The position numbers and the translations under genes were made by a program. 64,000 nt of DNA from Spirochaetota bacterium (lineage in GTDB: Bacteria; Spirochaetota; UBA12135; COTS27; JAFLEE01). The stretch spans positions 98,195 through 162,194 of the forward strand of contig JAFLEE010000002.1 in assembly GCA_017302015.1 (NCBI GenBank), given 5' to 3'. The notes under the pieces are model-generated. The model had not been told where the DNA came from. It was given only the letters and a program-made list of their open reading frames with translations, and searched no databases. Shown in pieces: positions 52,465 to 59,764 of this stretch (positions within the stretch are counted from its first letter, which is position 1; each line of letters opens with the position of its first letter).

Positions 52465-54486
52465 ATGAATCCCGCTTCCTATTTTTCAGGCGCCGTTTCC
52501 CCGTCCCATCGAGCCCTCTTCGAACGCCTCTGCGGTCTCGGGCAGGAGCATTTATTTTCTGATTGGGAGGGGCCGGGCATCCAGGAAGCGCCGAAGCGCC
52601 AAATGCTCGATGCCCTGGCCAAGGTCGATGGGTCCTACCCCGGCGGGCTCGCGGGCTACGTGGAGAACGCGCGGAAATTATTGGCCGCTTCGCGGGAGGG
52701 CCGGAACCCCTATGAGGGGCTCACCCCGAACCAACCGCAATGCGAGGATTTAAGCGCCTTCGGCGACCCCTACCGGCAGCACGAGGCGCGCGGCTTGTCC
52801 GCAGCCAAGGGGCTCGTGGTGGTCCTCGTCGCCGGCGGACTCGGAGAGCGCCTCGGTTATCCGGGCATCAAGATCGATATCCCGGTGGAGGTCACGACGG
52901 GCGCTTCCTATCTCGCGCTCTACGCCTCCTGGATCCGGGCCGTCGCCTCGCGGGTGAAGGCGCGCATCCCTTTCGTCATCATGACGAGCCGCGATACCCA
53001 CGAGGCCACCCTGAAGAGCCTCAAGAGCAATCGGTATTTCGGGCTGGCGCCCGCCGATGTGCACGTGCTCATGCAGGAATTGGTGCCGGCGCTCCTCGAC
53101 AACGAGGCGCGCCTGGCCAAGGAGGGCCCCTACGGCCTCGTGCTCAAGCCCCACGGTCATGGGGATGTGCACATGCTGCTCCATAGCTCGGGCCTGGCCG
53201 AGCGTTTCCGAAAGGCCGGGAAGACCCATCTCGCCTTCATCCAGGACACAAACGCCCAGGTGACCCATGTGCTCTTGGCGGCCCTCGGGGTCTCCGTGGC
53301 CCGGGGCTTCCACTTCAATTCTTTGGCGGTGGGGCGCATCCCCGGCGAGGCCGTGGGCGCGCTCACCCGGCTGACGGGGGGCGGGCGGGACCTCACCCTC
53401 AACGTCGAGTACAACCAACTCGACCCCTTGCTGCGCGCGACGATCAGCCCCTCCGGCGACGTGCCGGGGCCCAACGGGCTTTCGATCTTCCCGGGGAACA
53501 TCAACGTCCTCGTGGTCGAACTCTCCTCGTACGCGTCGATCCTCTCCCGCACCCGGGGCATCATCGCCGAGTTCGTGAACCCCAAGTACGCCGACGCCAG
53601 CCGCTCGGCGTTCAAGAAACCCACCCGGCTCGAGACCATGATGCAGGACCTCCCCAAACTCTTCGGACCGCGGGAGCGCACGGGCGTGACCATCTTCGAT
53701 CGACGCTGGTCTTTTTCCGCCGACAAGAACAACTTGGCGGAGGCCCGTTCGAAACTCGCCGCGAAGGGGCCCCCCGAGTCCGGGGCGAGCGCCGAGAACG
53801 ATTTCTACCACGCCATGCGCCTGAAGGCCGCGGAGGGAGGCCTGCGGGCCCCCGAGGCCGGTGAGGCGGCCTTCGCCGGCATCCCATTCACCCGGGCGGC
53901 GCGCATCGTCTTCGATCCCTCCTTCATCCTCACCCTCGACGAGGCCCGCGCCAAGATCCGGGGGGGATCCCTCGACCCCGAGAGCACCTTGGTGGTGAAG
54001 GGGGAACGGGTCCTCCTGAGCGGATTGACCCTCCGGGGCCGGGCGGGCCTGGTGGTGGAATGCGCCCCCGGGGCCTCCCTGGAAATCCGCGATCTCACCG
54101 TGGAGGGCGTGGGCTTCGAACAGGAGGCGCTCACGGAGGCCGAACTCGAGGATGCATCCACCCCCCCCTATCTCAAGATCCGCGCCTACAGAATCCTGGA
54201 GCGCAAGCCGCTATTCGTGCGGGTATCGAAACCCGGCGCCTGGCGGATGGGGAGCGACGGAAAATTGGAGTTGGTCGCAGGGCCGGGAAAGGTCACCGGT
54301 TTGAAAAAGGCGGCGAAGGCCGCCCGTCGGAGCCCGGCGAAGAAAAAGCCGGGCAAAACGGCGGCCGGGGCGAAACGCGCCGAAAAATCCGCTCCCAAAT
54401 CGAAGGGGTCGTCCTCCAAAAAATCCGCTTCGCCCCGTAGGAAAGGCGGGAAGAAATCGCCCCCGAAGAAAAAAACCAAGCGCTAA
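52465..54486 (+). CDS. Eukaryotic-type UDP-sugar pyrophosphorylase with lysine-rich C-terminal tail
   Basis: A 673-residue nucleotidyltransferase. The N-terminal helical region has GQEHLF and SSYPGGLA-like GSYPGGLAGYV near residue 54. The UTP-binding loop is VVLVAGGLGERLGYPGIK near 116. KPHGHGDVHMLLHSSGL near 225, FIQDTNAQ near 260, NVEYNQLDPLLRA near 313, FPGNINVLVVEL near 343 and EFVNPKYAD near 370 match plant UDP-sugar pyrophosphorylase (as I recall it) in order and spacing. The predicted reaction is UTP + sugar-1-phosphate giving UDP-sugar. The last 60 residues or so are Lys, Ala, Ser and Pro rich (SPAKKK, SPRRK, SPPKKK), like histone H1 tails, and absent from the plant enzyme. ATG 52465 follows GAGGAT and its own promoter. 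Confidence 0.85.
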   Translation: MNPASYFSGAVSPSHRALFERLCGLGQEHLFSDWEGPGIQEAPKRQMLDALAKVDGSYPGGLAGYVENARKLLAASREGRNPYEGLTPNQPQCEDLSAFGDPYRQHEARGLSAAKGLVVVLVAGGLGERLGYPGIKIDIPVEVTTGASYLALYASWIRAVASRVKARIPFVIMTSRDTHEATLKSLKSNRYFGLAPADVHVLMQELVPALLDNEARLAKEGPYGLVLKPHGHGDVHMLLHSSGLAERFRKAGKTHLAFIQDTNAQVTHVLLAALGVSVARGFHFNSLAVGRIPGEAVGALTRLTGGGRDLTLNVEYNQLDPLLRATISPSGDVPGPNGLSIFPGNINVLVVELSSYASILSRTRGIIAEFVNPKYADASRSAFKKPTRLETMMQDLPKLFGPRERTGVTIFDRRWSFSADKNNLAEARSKLAAKGPPESGASAENDFYHAMRLKAAEGGLRAPEAGEAAFAGIPFTRAARIVFDPSFILTLDEARAKIRGGSLDPESTLVVKGERVLLSGLTLRGRAGLVVECAPGASLEIRDLTVEGVGFEQEALTEAELEDASTPPYLKIRAYRILERKPLFVRVSKPGAWRMGSDGKLELVAGPGKVTGLKKAAKAARRSPAKKKPGKTAAGAKRAEKSAPKSKGSSSKKSASPRRKGGKKSPPKKKTKR

Positions 54487-54500
54487 AAAGCCGTTCGGGC

Positions 54501-54535
54501 AAAAAAAAGGGCGGGAGCCGCGCCCCCGCCCTTTT
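54501..54535. terminator. Bidirectional intrinsic terminator
   Basis: AAAAGGGCGGG (54505-54515) pairs with CCCGCCCTTTT (54525-54535) around a 9-nt loop. T runs on both strands let it serve the pyrophosphorylase gene and the convergent OmpA-family gene. Confidence 0.85.
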
Positions 54536-54553
54536 CCGGTCGTGCCGAAGCCC

Positions 54554-55801
54554 TTATTCTTTGAGCGGAATCTTGGTCAGGATGAACTCGACGCGGCGGT
54601 TCTTGGCGCGTCCGCTTTCCGTGGCATTATCGGCCACCGGCTTGCCGGGCCCGATGCCCTCGGCGGCCACGCGCTCCTTGATCTTGGCGTCTTTCGCCGA
54701 AAGGTAGGCGCTCACCGATTCGGCGCGCTTCTGGGAGAGGGCCTTGTTCTCGGCCTCGCCGCCCACATTGTCGGTATGGCCCTGGATCTTCACCGAGTAC
54801 CAGCTGTATTTCTTGAGGATGGCGGCCACGCGGTCGAGGAGCACGTAGCAATTGGTCTTGAGGTCGGCCTTGCCGATGTCGAATTGCAGCGTGCTCATCT
54901 TGAAGGATAATTGGCCGCCGCCGATGTCGATGATGGCGATCTCGCTCTCGGCCTGGTCGGGATTGCTCTCGAAATCCTTGCCGCTCTTGTCCTTGCCCTT
55001 GAGTTTCGCGGTGAAGACGTCGCCCCCGGGAACGACCTCGCCGGCCGCGTCCTTGCCGTCCCACGCGATGGACGCGGGGAGGGTGGTGCCGGTGAGTTTG
55101 CGCACCAATTTGCCGCTGGTGCTCGTGAGGCCGAGTTCCCAGGCGGTGACCCGGCTACGGTCGGGATAGATCGTCTGGATGTTCACCGTCTCTTTCCCCG
55201 CGGCGAACAGTTTTTCTTTCACGGCGATCATGGCCTCGAGTTTCTTGGAGACGAGCATGACCCGGTTCTCGGCGGCATAAAGCGGGAAATCGAGGTTGCC
55301 CCGGATTTCGGCGGCGAGGGTGTAGGAGCCGTCGGGGAGGACTTCCCCCAATTCGTTCTTCCCGTTCCAGGCGAATACGGGCGGGTTGAAGCTCGTGGCC
55401 TCGAGGGTCACGCGCACGTTCTCGCCCTGCTTGATGAAGAGCCGGGCCTTCTTGATCCAAGCGGCGCCGGAACTGGGCGTATTGGTGAGGAGGTTGAGGC
55501 GGATCTTGATCTCGGGGACTTCCTTGACGAAGAAGATCTCTTCATCGATCGCCACGGCGGTCTCGGGACCGGCGAGATCGGCATAGAGCGCCTGCACTTT
55601 GGGCAGGTTCGGGGCGAGTTTATAGGCCTCGACGATGGCGGCCCGGGCCCGGGGGAAATCCTTCATCTTGCCGCTGGCGATGCGGGCTTCGGTGGCGAGA
55701 TCGCCCGCCTTCATGCGGTCGTTGGCCGCGTCCATGCCGGCGGCGAAGAGCGCGGAGGCGAACAGGGAGGCGGAAAGGACGGAACGGACGAGGGTACGCA
55801 T
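54554..55801 (-). CDS. OmpA-family outer-membrane protein with two FlgD-like Ig repeats
   Basis: A 415-residue protein with a signal peptide (MRTLVRSVLSASLFASALFAAG). Residues 25-75 are helical and TPR-like. Two beta modules follow with the FlgD-type pattern: FAWNGKNELGEVLPDGSYTLAAEI near 143 and IAWDGKDAAGEVVPGGDVF near 245. The C-terminal OmpA domain (about 300-415) has LQFDIGKADLKTN, IQGHTDNVGG and SGRAKNRRVEF with the diaminopimelate-binding Asp and Arg. It likely ties the outer membrane to peptidoglycan. AAGGAG lies 6 nt before the ATG. It shares a divergent intergenic region of 101 bp with kdsB. Confidence 0.88.
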   Translation of the reverse strand: MRTLVRSVLSASLFASALFAAGMDAANDRMKAGDLATEARIASGKMKDFPRARAAIVEAYKLAPNLPKVQALYADLAGPETAVAIDEEIFFVKEVPEIKIRLNLLTNTPSSGAAWIKKARLFIKQGENVRVTLEATSFNPPVFAWNGKNELGEVLPDGSYTLAAEIRGNLDFPLYAAENRVMLVSKKLEAMIAVKEKLFAAGKETVNIQTIYPDRSRVTAWELGLTSTSGKLVRKLTGTTLPASIAWDGKDAAGEVVPGGDVFTAKLKGKDKSGKDFESNPDQAESEIAIIDIGGGQLSFKMSTLQFDIGKADLKTNCYVLLDRVAAILKKYSWYSVKIQGHTDNVGGEAENKALSQKRAESVSAYLSAKDAKIKERVAAEGIGPGKPVADNATESGRAKNRRVEFILTKIPLKE

Positions 55802-55891
55802 GGGACTCCTTGGGAAACGATCGTTTGCACCCTCCCTGGCGCCGGCGTTTTTTCGGGGCCCTCCTGGCCCGTGGAAGCTGTCCTTGGATTA

Positions 55892-55897
55892 TACAAT
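55892..55897 (+). promoter_or_regulatory. -10-like box 5 nt before kdsB
   Basis: TACAAT ends 5 nt before ATG 55903; no Shine-Dalgarno or -35 box is visible. The minus strand of the same stretch reads TATAAT (55895-55890), so it may also be the -10 box of the divergent OmpA gene. Confidence 0.45.
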
Positions 55898-55902
55898 TTG
55901 AC

Positions 55903-56646
55903 ATGAGGGTCCTCGCCATCATCCCCAGCCGCCTGGGATCCACCCGATTGCCCGAGAAGGCCCTGTGCCTCCTCCTGGGGAAACCCCTCCTCCAGCACGT
56001 CTGGGAGGGCGCCCGCGGGGCGCTCGCCGCGGGTCTGGTCGAGGATCTCCTCATCGCCACGGATAGCCCCCGCATCGCCGAGGCCGCGGCGGGTTTCGGG
56101 GGCAAGGCGGTCCTCACCTCCGTCGACCACCCCACGGGCAGCGACCGCATCTGGGAAGTCGCCCGCCAGCACCCGTGGGCCGACCTCATCGTGAATATCC
56201 AGGGCGACGAGCCCCTCGTGAACGCGGAAGTGGTGCGGGCCCTCTTGGCCCCCTTTTCCGATCCCGCTTGCCAGATGAGCACCCTGAAGAAGAGAATCAC
56301 CCGTTCCGAAGACTTGGAGAATCCCAACGTGGTGAAACTCGTCACCGACGCCTACGGCCGCGCCCTCTATTTTTCCCGGGCGGCCATCCCCCATGACCGC
56401 GACCGCAAGGGGGCCGTCGCCTGGCGCCATCTGGGCTATTACGCTTTCCGCCGGGCGTTTTTAGGCACCTACGTCACCCTGCCGCGCACCCCCCTGGAGC
56501 AAACCGAAATGCTGGAACAACTGCGGGTCCTGGAACACGGGCATCCCATCCATGTCGCCGAGACGGCCGTCGAGACCGTCGATGTGAACACCGCCGAGGA
56601 CCTCCCACGAGCCGAGGCACTCTTGCGGCTGACCGGGGGGCGCTAA
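55903..56646 (+). CDS. kdsB: 3-deoxy-manno-octulosonate cytidylyltransferase
   Basis: A 247-residue enzyme that activates Kdo to CMP-Kdo for lipopolysaccharide. It shows IPSRLGSTRLPEKAL near residue 8, the nucleotide-binding start, then VLTSVDHPTGSDRIWE near 71, NIQGDEPLV near 96 with the metal-binding Asp, and YFSRAAIPHDRD near 153. HLGYYAFRRAFL near 172 and VDTAEDL-like VDVNTAEDLPRAE near 226 complete the family. The transferase using its product is waaA at 11.7-12.9 kb. ATG 55903 is the family start; no Shine-Dalgarno precedes it, only a -10-like box, so its mRNA may be leaderless. Confidence 0.96.
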   Translation: MRVLAIIPSRLGSTRLPEKALCLLLGKPLLQHVWEGARGALAAGLVEDLLIATDSPRIAEAAAGFGGKAVLTSVDHPTGSDRIWEVARQHPWADLIVNIQGDEPLVNAEVVRALLAPFSDPACQMSTLKKRITRSEDLENPNVVKLVTDAYGRALYFSRAAIPHDRDRKGAVAWRHLGYYAFRRAFLGTYVTLPRTPLEQTEMLEQLRVLEHGHPIHVAETAVETVDVNTAEDLPRAEALLRLTGGR

Positions 56647-56648
56647 GC

Positions 56649-56852
56649 ATGGGACAAACCAAGGATTGGATGACCCAGGTCATCCGCAATATGCCGGAAG
56701 ACGCCTCCTTCGAGGAGATTGTGCGCGAATTGGTGATGCGCCGCCCGATGGAAGACCGGCGCAGCGAAGCACCCTCCCCCTCCCCCGAGCCGCGGGCCGG
56801 TTGGACCGTCCAAGGGGGCATCCGCCCCTGGCAAAAACGAAACGACGAATAG
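56649..56852 (+). CDS. Small hypothetical protein downstream of kdsB
   Basis: A 67-residue protein starting 2 nt after kdsB. Residues 8-36 form an amphipathic helical segment, VIRNMPEDASFEEIVRELVMRRPMED. This resembles the short helical motif LPDDATWDDIMYELYVRQKIE-like found in small addiction-module or regulator proteins; the likeness is by eye and limited to about 25 residues. The C-terminal half is Pro/Ser rich and ends WTVQGGIRPWQKRNDE. No toxin partner is adjacent, since the next gene is ndk on the other strand. It may equally be a small uncharacterised cytoplasmic protein. Confidence 0.6.
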   Translation: MGQTKDWMTQVIRNMPEDASFEEIVRELVMRRPMEDRRSEAPSPSPEPRAGWTVQGGIRPWQKRNDE

Positions 56853-56929
56853 TCCGGCCCCGGGCCATCGAAAGGGACCGGTCCTCTCCGAGCGCCCGCG
56901 GGCTCAGCCGGGGAACCCCCGCCTAGGAT

Positions 56930-57334
56930 TCAGGGCGCGAAGAAGAATCTGGTCTCGCGGATCCCGTTCTCCACCGAGTCGCTCCCGTGCACGGCGTTTT
57001 TTTGCATGTCGGTGCCGAAGTCCTTCCGGATCGTGCCGGCGGCGGCCTTGGTGGAATCGGTGGCGCCCATGAGCTCGCGGTAGCGCTTGATGGCGTCTTC
57101 GCCCTCGAGGGCGAGGACGACCACGGGGCCGCTGGTCATGAAGTCGATGAGGGCCGGGTAGAAGGGGCGTTCCTTGTGCACCGCATAGAAGGCTTGGGCC
57201 TGCTCGCGGGTGAGATGGAGTTTCTTCATGGCGACCACGTTGAATTGCTCCTCGAGGCGGGAGAGGATCCGTCCGCTGACCTTCTTGGCCACGGCGTCGG
57301 GTTTGATGATGCTGAGGGTGGTTTCGAGGGCCAT
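56930..57334 (-). CDS. ndk: Nucleoside diphosphate kinase
   Basis: A 134-residue enzyme, slightly shorter than the usual 137-150, that balances nucleoside triphosphates using a phospho-histidine intermediate. The start [13 protein letters not shown], the mid motif [18 protein letters not shown] near residue 56, and the active site NAVHGSDS (His near 115) are intact, followed by [15 protein letters not shown] precedes the ATG by 6 nt. It lies 263 bp downstream of the DsbD-like gene on the same strand; that gap shows no clear promoter or gene. Confidence 0.96.
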   Translation of the reverse strand: MALETTLSIIKPDAVAKKVSGRILSRLEEQFNVVAMKKLHLTREQAQAFYAVHKERPFYPALIDFMTSGPVVVLALEGEDAIKRYRELMGATDSTKAAAGTIRKDFGTDMQKNAVHGSDSVENGIRETRFFFAP

Positions 57335-57597
57335 GGGGAACTCCTTTGGGGTTGTCGGGTCGCGCCCGCGATCCGGGGGGAACGCCCTAGTGCGGGATCA
57401 GAAAACGCCACGCGCTGCGGGGCTCGAGGGGATGACGACCCCGTGAGCGTACAATCGGGTCGGTAGATCGGGCAAATTCTCCGGGCCGACTCGGCGGCCA
57501 TTTCTGCGGCGCGCGGGTGGCAAGGGTCAAAGGGCGTTCGGATCGCTGAGGAGGGTTAACAACCGGTCGAGGACCTCTTCGTTGGCGGCCACCTCGA

Positions 57598-59733
57598 TTA
57601 CGGGACCTTCCTGCTTCCGGAAGCCTTGCCCGCGCCGATGGCCTCCAGCACGATCCCCTCCGTGAGGAGTTCGGGGAGGATGCGGGTCGCGCTGGCCCCG
57701 CTGCCGTCGTTCCAAAGGTAAACGGGGACCCCGGCGCGGCCCATGCTGGAGAGGGCTCGGGCGATGGCCGGGTTATGGTCCGTCCAGTCGGCGCTCAGGA
57801 GGGTGACGCCCCGCTCCCGGAAGGCCTTCTCGACGGCGCGGGTATGCAGCGAAGTTTTTTTGTTCACTTGGCAGGTGAGGCACCACGCGGCGGTGAAATC
57901 CACAAAATAGGGCTTCCCCGCCGCTTCGAGGGCCTTCACCCGTTCGGGAGACCAGGCCTCCCAGGTGAGCTCGCCCGCCTGGGCCCCGCGGGCCGTGGCG
58001 GCGGGTTTGAATCGGGTCGCCGTATAGCCGCCATAGAGGGCGAGGGCGGCCAAGGCGAGGGCGAGGATGCGGGCGAGCCAAATGGAACGGCGGCCGCGAT
58101 GGGGCTGGGCCCAGTGGCCGAAGATCCAAGCGCCCAGGGCGAGCAGGAGCAGGGCGCCGAGCAGGCGCAGCATCCCGTCGACCCCGGTCTGGGTGCCGAA
58201 CACCCAGGCGAGCCACAAGGCCGTGGCGAACATGGGGAAGGCCATCGCCTGCTTGAAGATGCCCATCCATTCGCCGGGCTTCGGCAGGTGGGCGAGCCAG
58301 CCGCTTTTCCACGAAAGGATCAGGTAGGGCGCGCCCATGCCGATGCCGAGGAACAGGAACACCACCAGCGAGGCGTACCAGGGCTGGGCGAGGGCGTAGC
58401 CGAGGGCGGCGCCCATGAAGGGAGCGGTGCAGGGCGAGGCGATGACCACGGCCAAGACGCCGCTCCAGAAGGAGCCCGCCATGCCGCCGCGATAAGGGAG
58501 TTCCCCGCCGACGGAGGCTAGGCGGGTGCCGATTTCGAACACGCCGAGGAGATTGAGGGCGAGGATGAAGACGAGGGAAGTCATGCCGAGGATGAAGAGG
58601 GGGCTCTGCAATTGGAAGCCCCACCCGAGCGCCTGGCCGCCGGCCTTGAGCCCGATGAGGAGCCCCGCGATGGCGAGGAAGGACAGGATGACCCCGAGGA
58701 AATAGACCACGCCTTGGCGGCGGATGAGGCGCTGATCGCCCCCGCTCTGGCGCACGAAGCCGAGGATCTTGATGGAAAGCACCGGGAAGACGCAGGGCAT
58801 CAGGTTGAGGATGACGCCGCCGGCCAGGGCCCAGAGGATCACGAGCCAGATCGGGGTCGCGCCGGCCTTCCCGCCGCCTTCGATCTCGGTCTCGATGGAG
58901 AGGGCGATGCGGGTTTCGGCGAGACCCCAGCCCTTGCTGCTCGTGACGACGCCCCGGAGCACCGTGGGTTCGGCGCCCATGGACCGGGAGGCGATGGGTT
59001 GGAAGATATCGATGCGCCCCGGTCCGCCGATGAGCACGCGGTTCGACGGCGCGAAGACTTCCCCGTCGAGGGGGAAGAAGCGCACGAGGGACCCTTCCGG
59101 GAGCCTCGGGTCGACGCTGCGCAGGGAGAGGGCCACCCCATCCCCCTTGCGGGTGGCGCGGACCTTCCAGAACGGCGAGGAGACGGGCACCGCATGGAGG
59201 GCCCCATCGAGGGCCTTGGTGGCGGCCTCGTTGGTCTTCTCGCGTTTGCCGACGGCCACGGCGCCCCGGATTTCGGCGTCGCCGGGAACGCATTCCTTAT
59301 CGCACTCGAGCCAGTCGATCTTGACGCCGATGCGCCCGATCTTTCCCGTGGGCGCCTCGGGGGGGATGGTGACCTCGGTCCAGATCACCGCCTCGTTCTC
59401 GTAGAAGAAATTGGCGATGCCCTCGTCGTTGGCGTAGAGGGGCGCGGGATAATGGAGGGGGCCTTGGCGCCAGCCTTCGGGAAGGGTGAGCACGACCCGG
59501 GTGGGCAGGCCCGATTCGCCGGGGTTGAGCCAGTAGATGTGCCAATTCTTCTTGATCTTGAGGCGCACGCCGACTCGGGTCGTCATCCCCGGTTTCACCG
59601 CCTCGTATTCGGAAAGAAAGGAGGCCTTCACATTCTTGGAGCCCTCATCCACCCCGTGGGCGCCGGGATTGGGGGCGCCAAAGGCGGGGAGCGCGAGGGA
59701 GAGGAGGAGAGCGGGCAGGGTCATGCGCGTCAT
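57598..59733 (-). CDS. DsbD-family thiol:disulfide interchange protein
   Basis: A 711-residue electron carrier from cytoplasmic thioredoxin to periplasmic proteins. A signal peptide (residues 1-20) leads to a DsbD-alpha-like domain with the Cys pair LECDKECVPG near residue 148. Then about eight membrane helices (roughly 300-590) contain the two transport cysteines in NLMPCVFPVLS and IASPCTAPFMGA. The C-terminal thioredoxin domain has AAWCLTCQVN near 627. All three redox pairs are present. The large N-terminal domain makes it closer to ScsB-type proteins than to short CcdA. The start at 59733 has AGGA 10 nt upstream; ATG 59724 is an alternative. Confidence 0.9.
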   Translation of the reverse strand: MTRMTLPALLLSLALPAFGAPNPGAHGVDEGSKNVKASFLSEYEAVKPGMTTRVGVRLKIKKNWHIYWLNPGESGLPTRVVLTLPEGWRQGPLHYPAPLYANDEGIANFFYENEAVIWTEVTIPPEAPTGKIGRIGVKIDWLECDKECVPGDAEIRGAVAVGKREKTNEAATKALDGALHAVPVSSPFWKVRATRKGDGVALSLRSVDPRLPEGSLVRFFPLDGEVFAPSNRVLIGGPGRIDIFQPIASRSMGAEPTVLRGVVTSSKGWGLAETRIALSIETEIEGGGKAGATPIWLVILWALAGGVILNLMPCVFPVLSIKILGFVRQSGGDQRLIRRQGVVYFLGVILSFLAIAGLLIGLKAGGQALGWGFQLQSPLFILGMTSLVFILALNLLGVFEIGTRLASVGGELPYRGGMAGSFWSGVLAVVIASPCTAPFMGAALGYALAQPWYASLVVFLFLGIGMGAPYLILSWKSGWLAHLPKPGEWMGIFKQAMAFPMFATALWLAWVFGTQTGVDGMLRLLGALLLLALGAWIFGHWAQPHRGRRSIWLARILALALAALALYGGYTATRFKPAATARGAQAGELTWEAWSPERVKALEAAGKPYFVDFTAAWCLTCQVNKKTSLHTRAVEKAFRERGVTLLSADWTDHNPAIARALSSMGRAGVPVYLWNDGSGASATRILPELLTEGIVLEAIGAGKASGSRKVP

Positions 59734-59764
59734 GGGGGGTCCTGGGGTGGGTTCGTCGCGGGGC

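Noticed and set aside
55815-55826. AAACGATCGTTT palindrome in the ompA leader as an operator
   Set aside because: Palindromes of 12 bp are expected many times in 64 kb; no second copy was seen nearby.
57533-57597. Short minus-strand frame after the DsbD-like gene (VAANEEVLDRLLTLLSDPNAL) as a gene or frameshifted tail
   Set aside because: Only 21 codons from its GTG; the DsbD-like protein already ends where its relatives do, so neither reading is supported.
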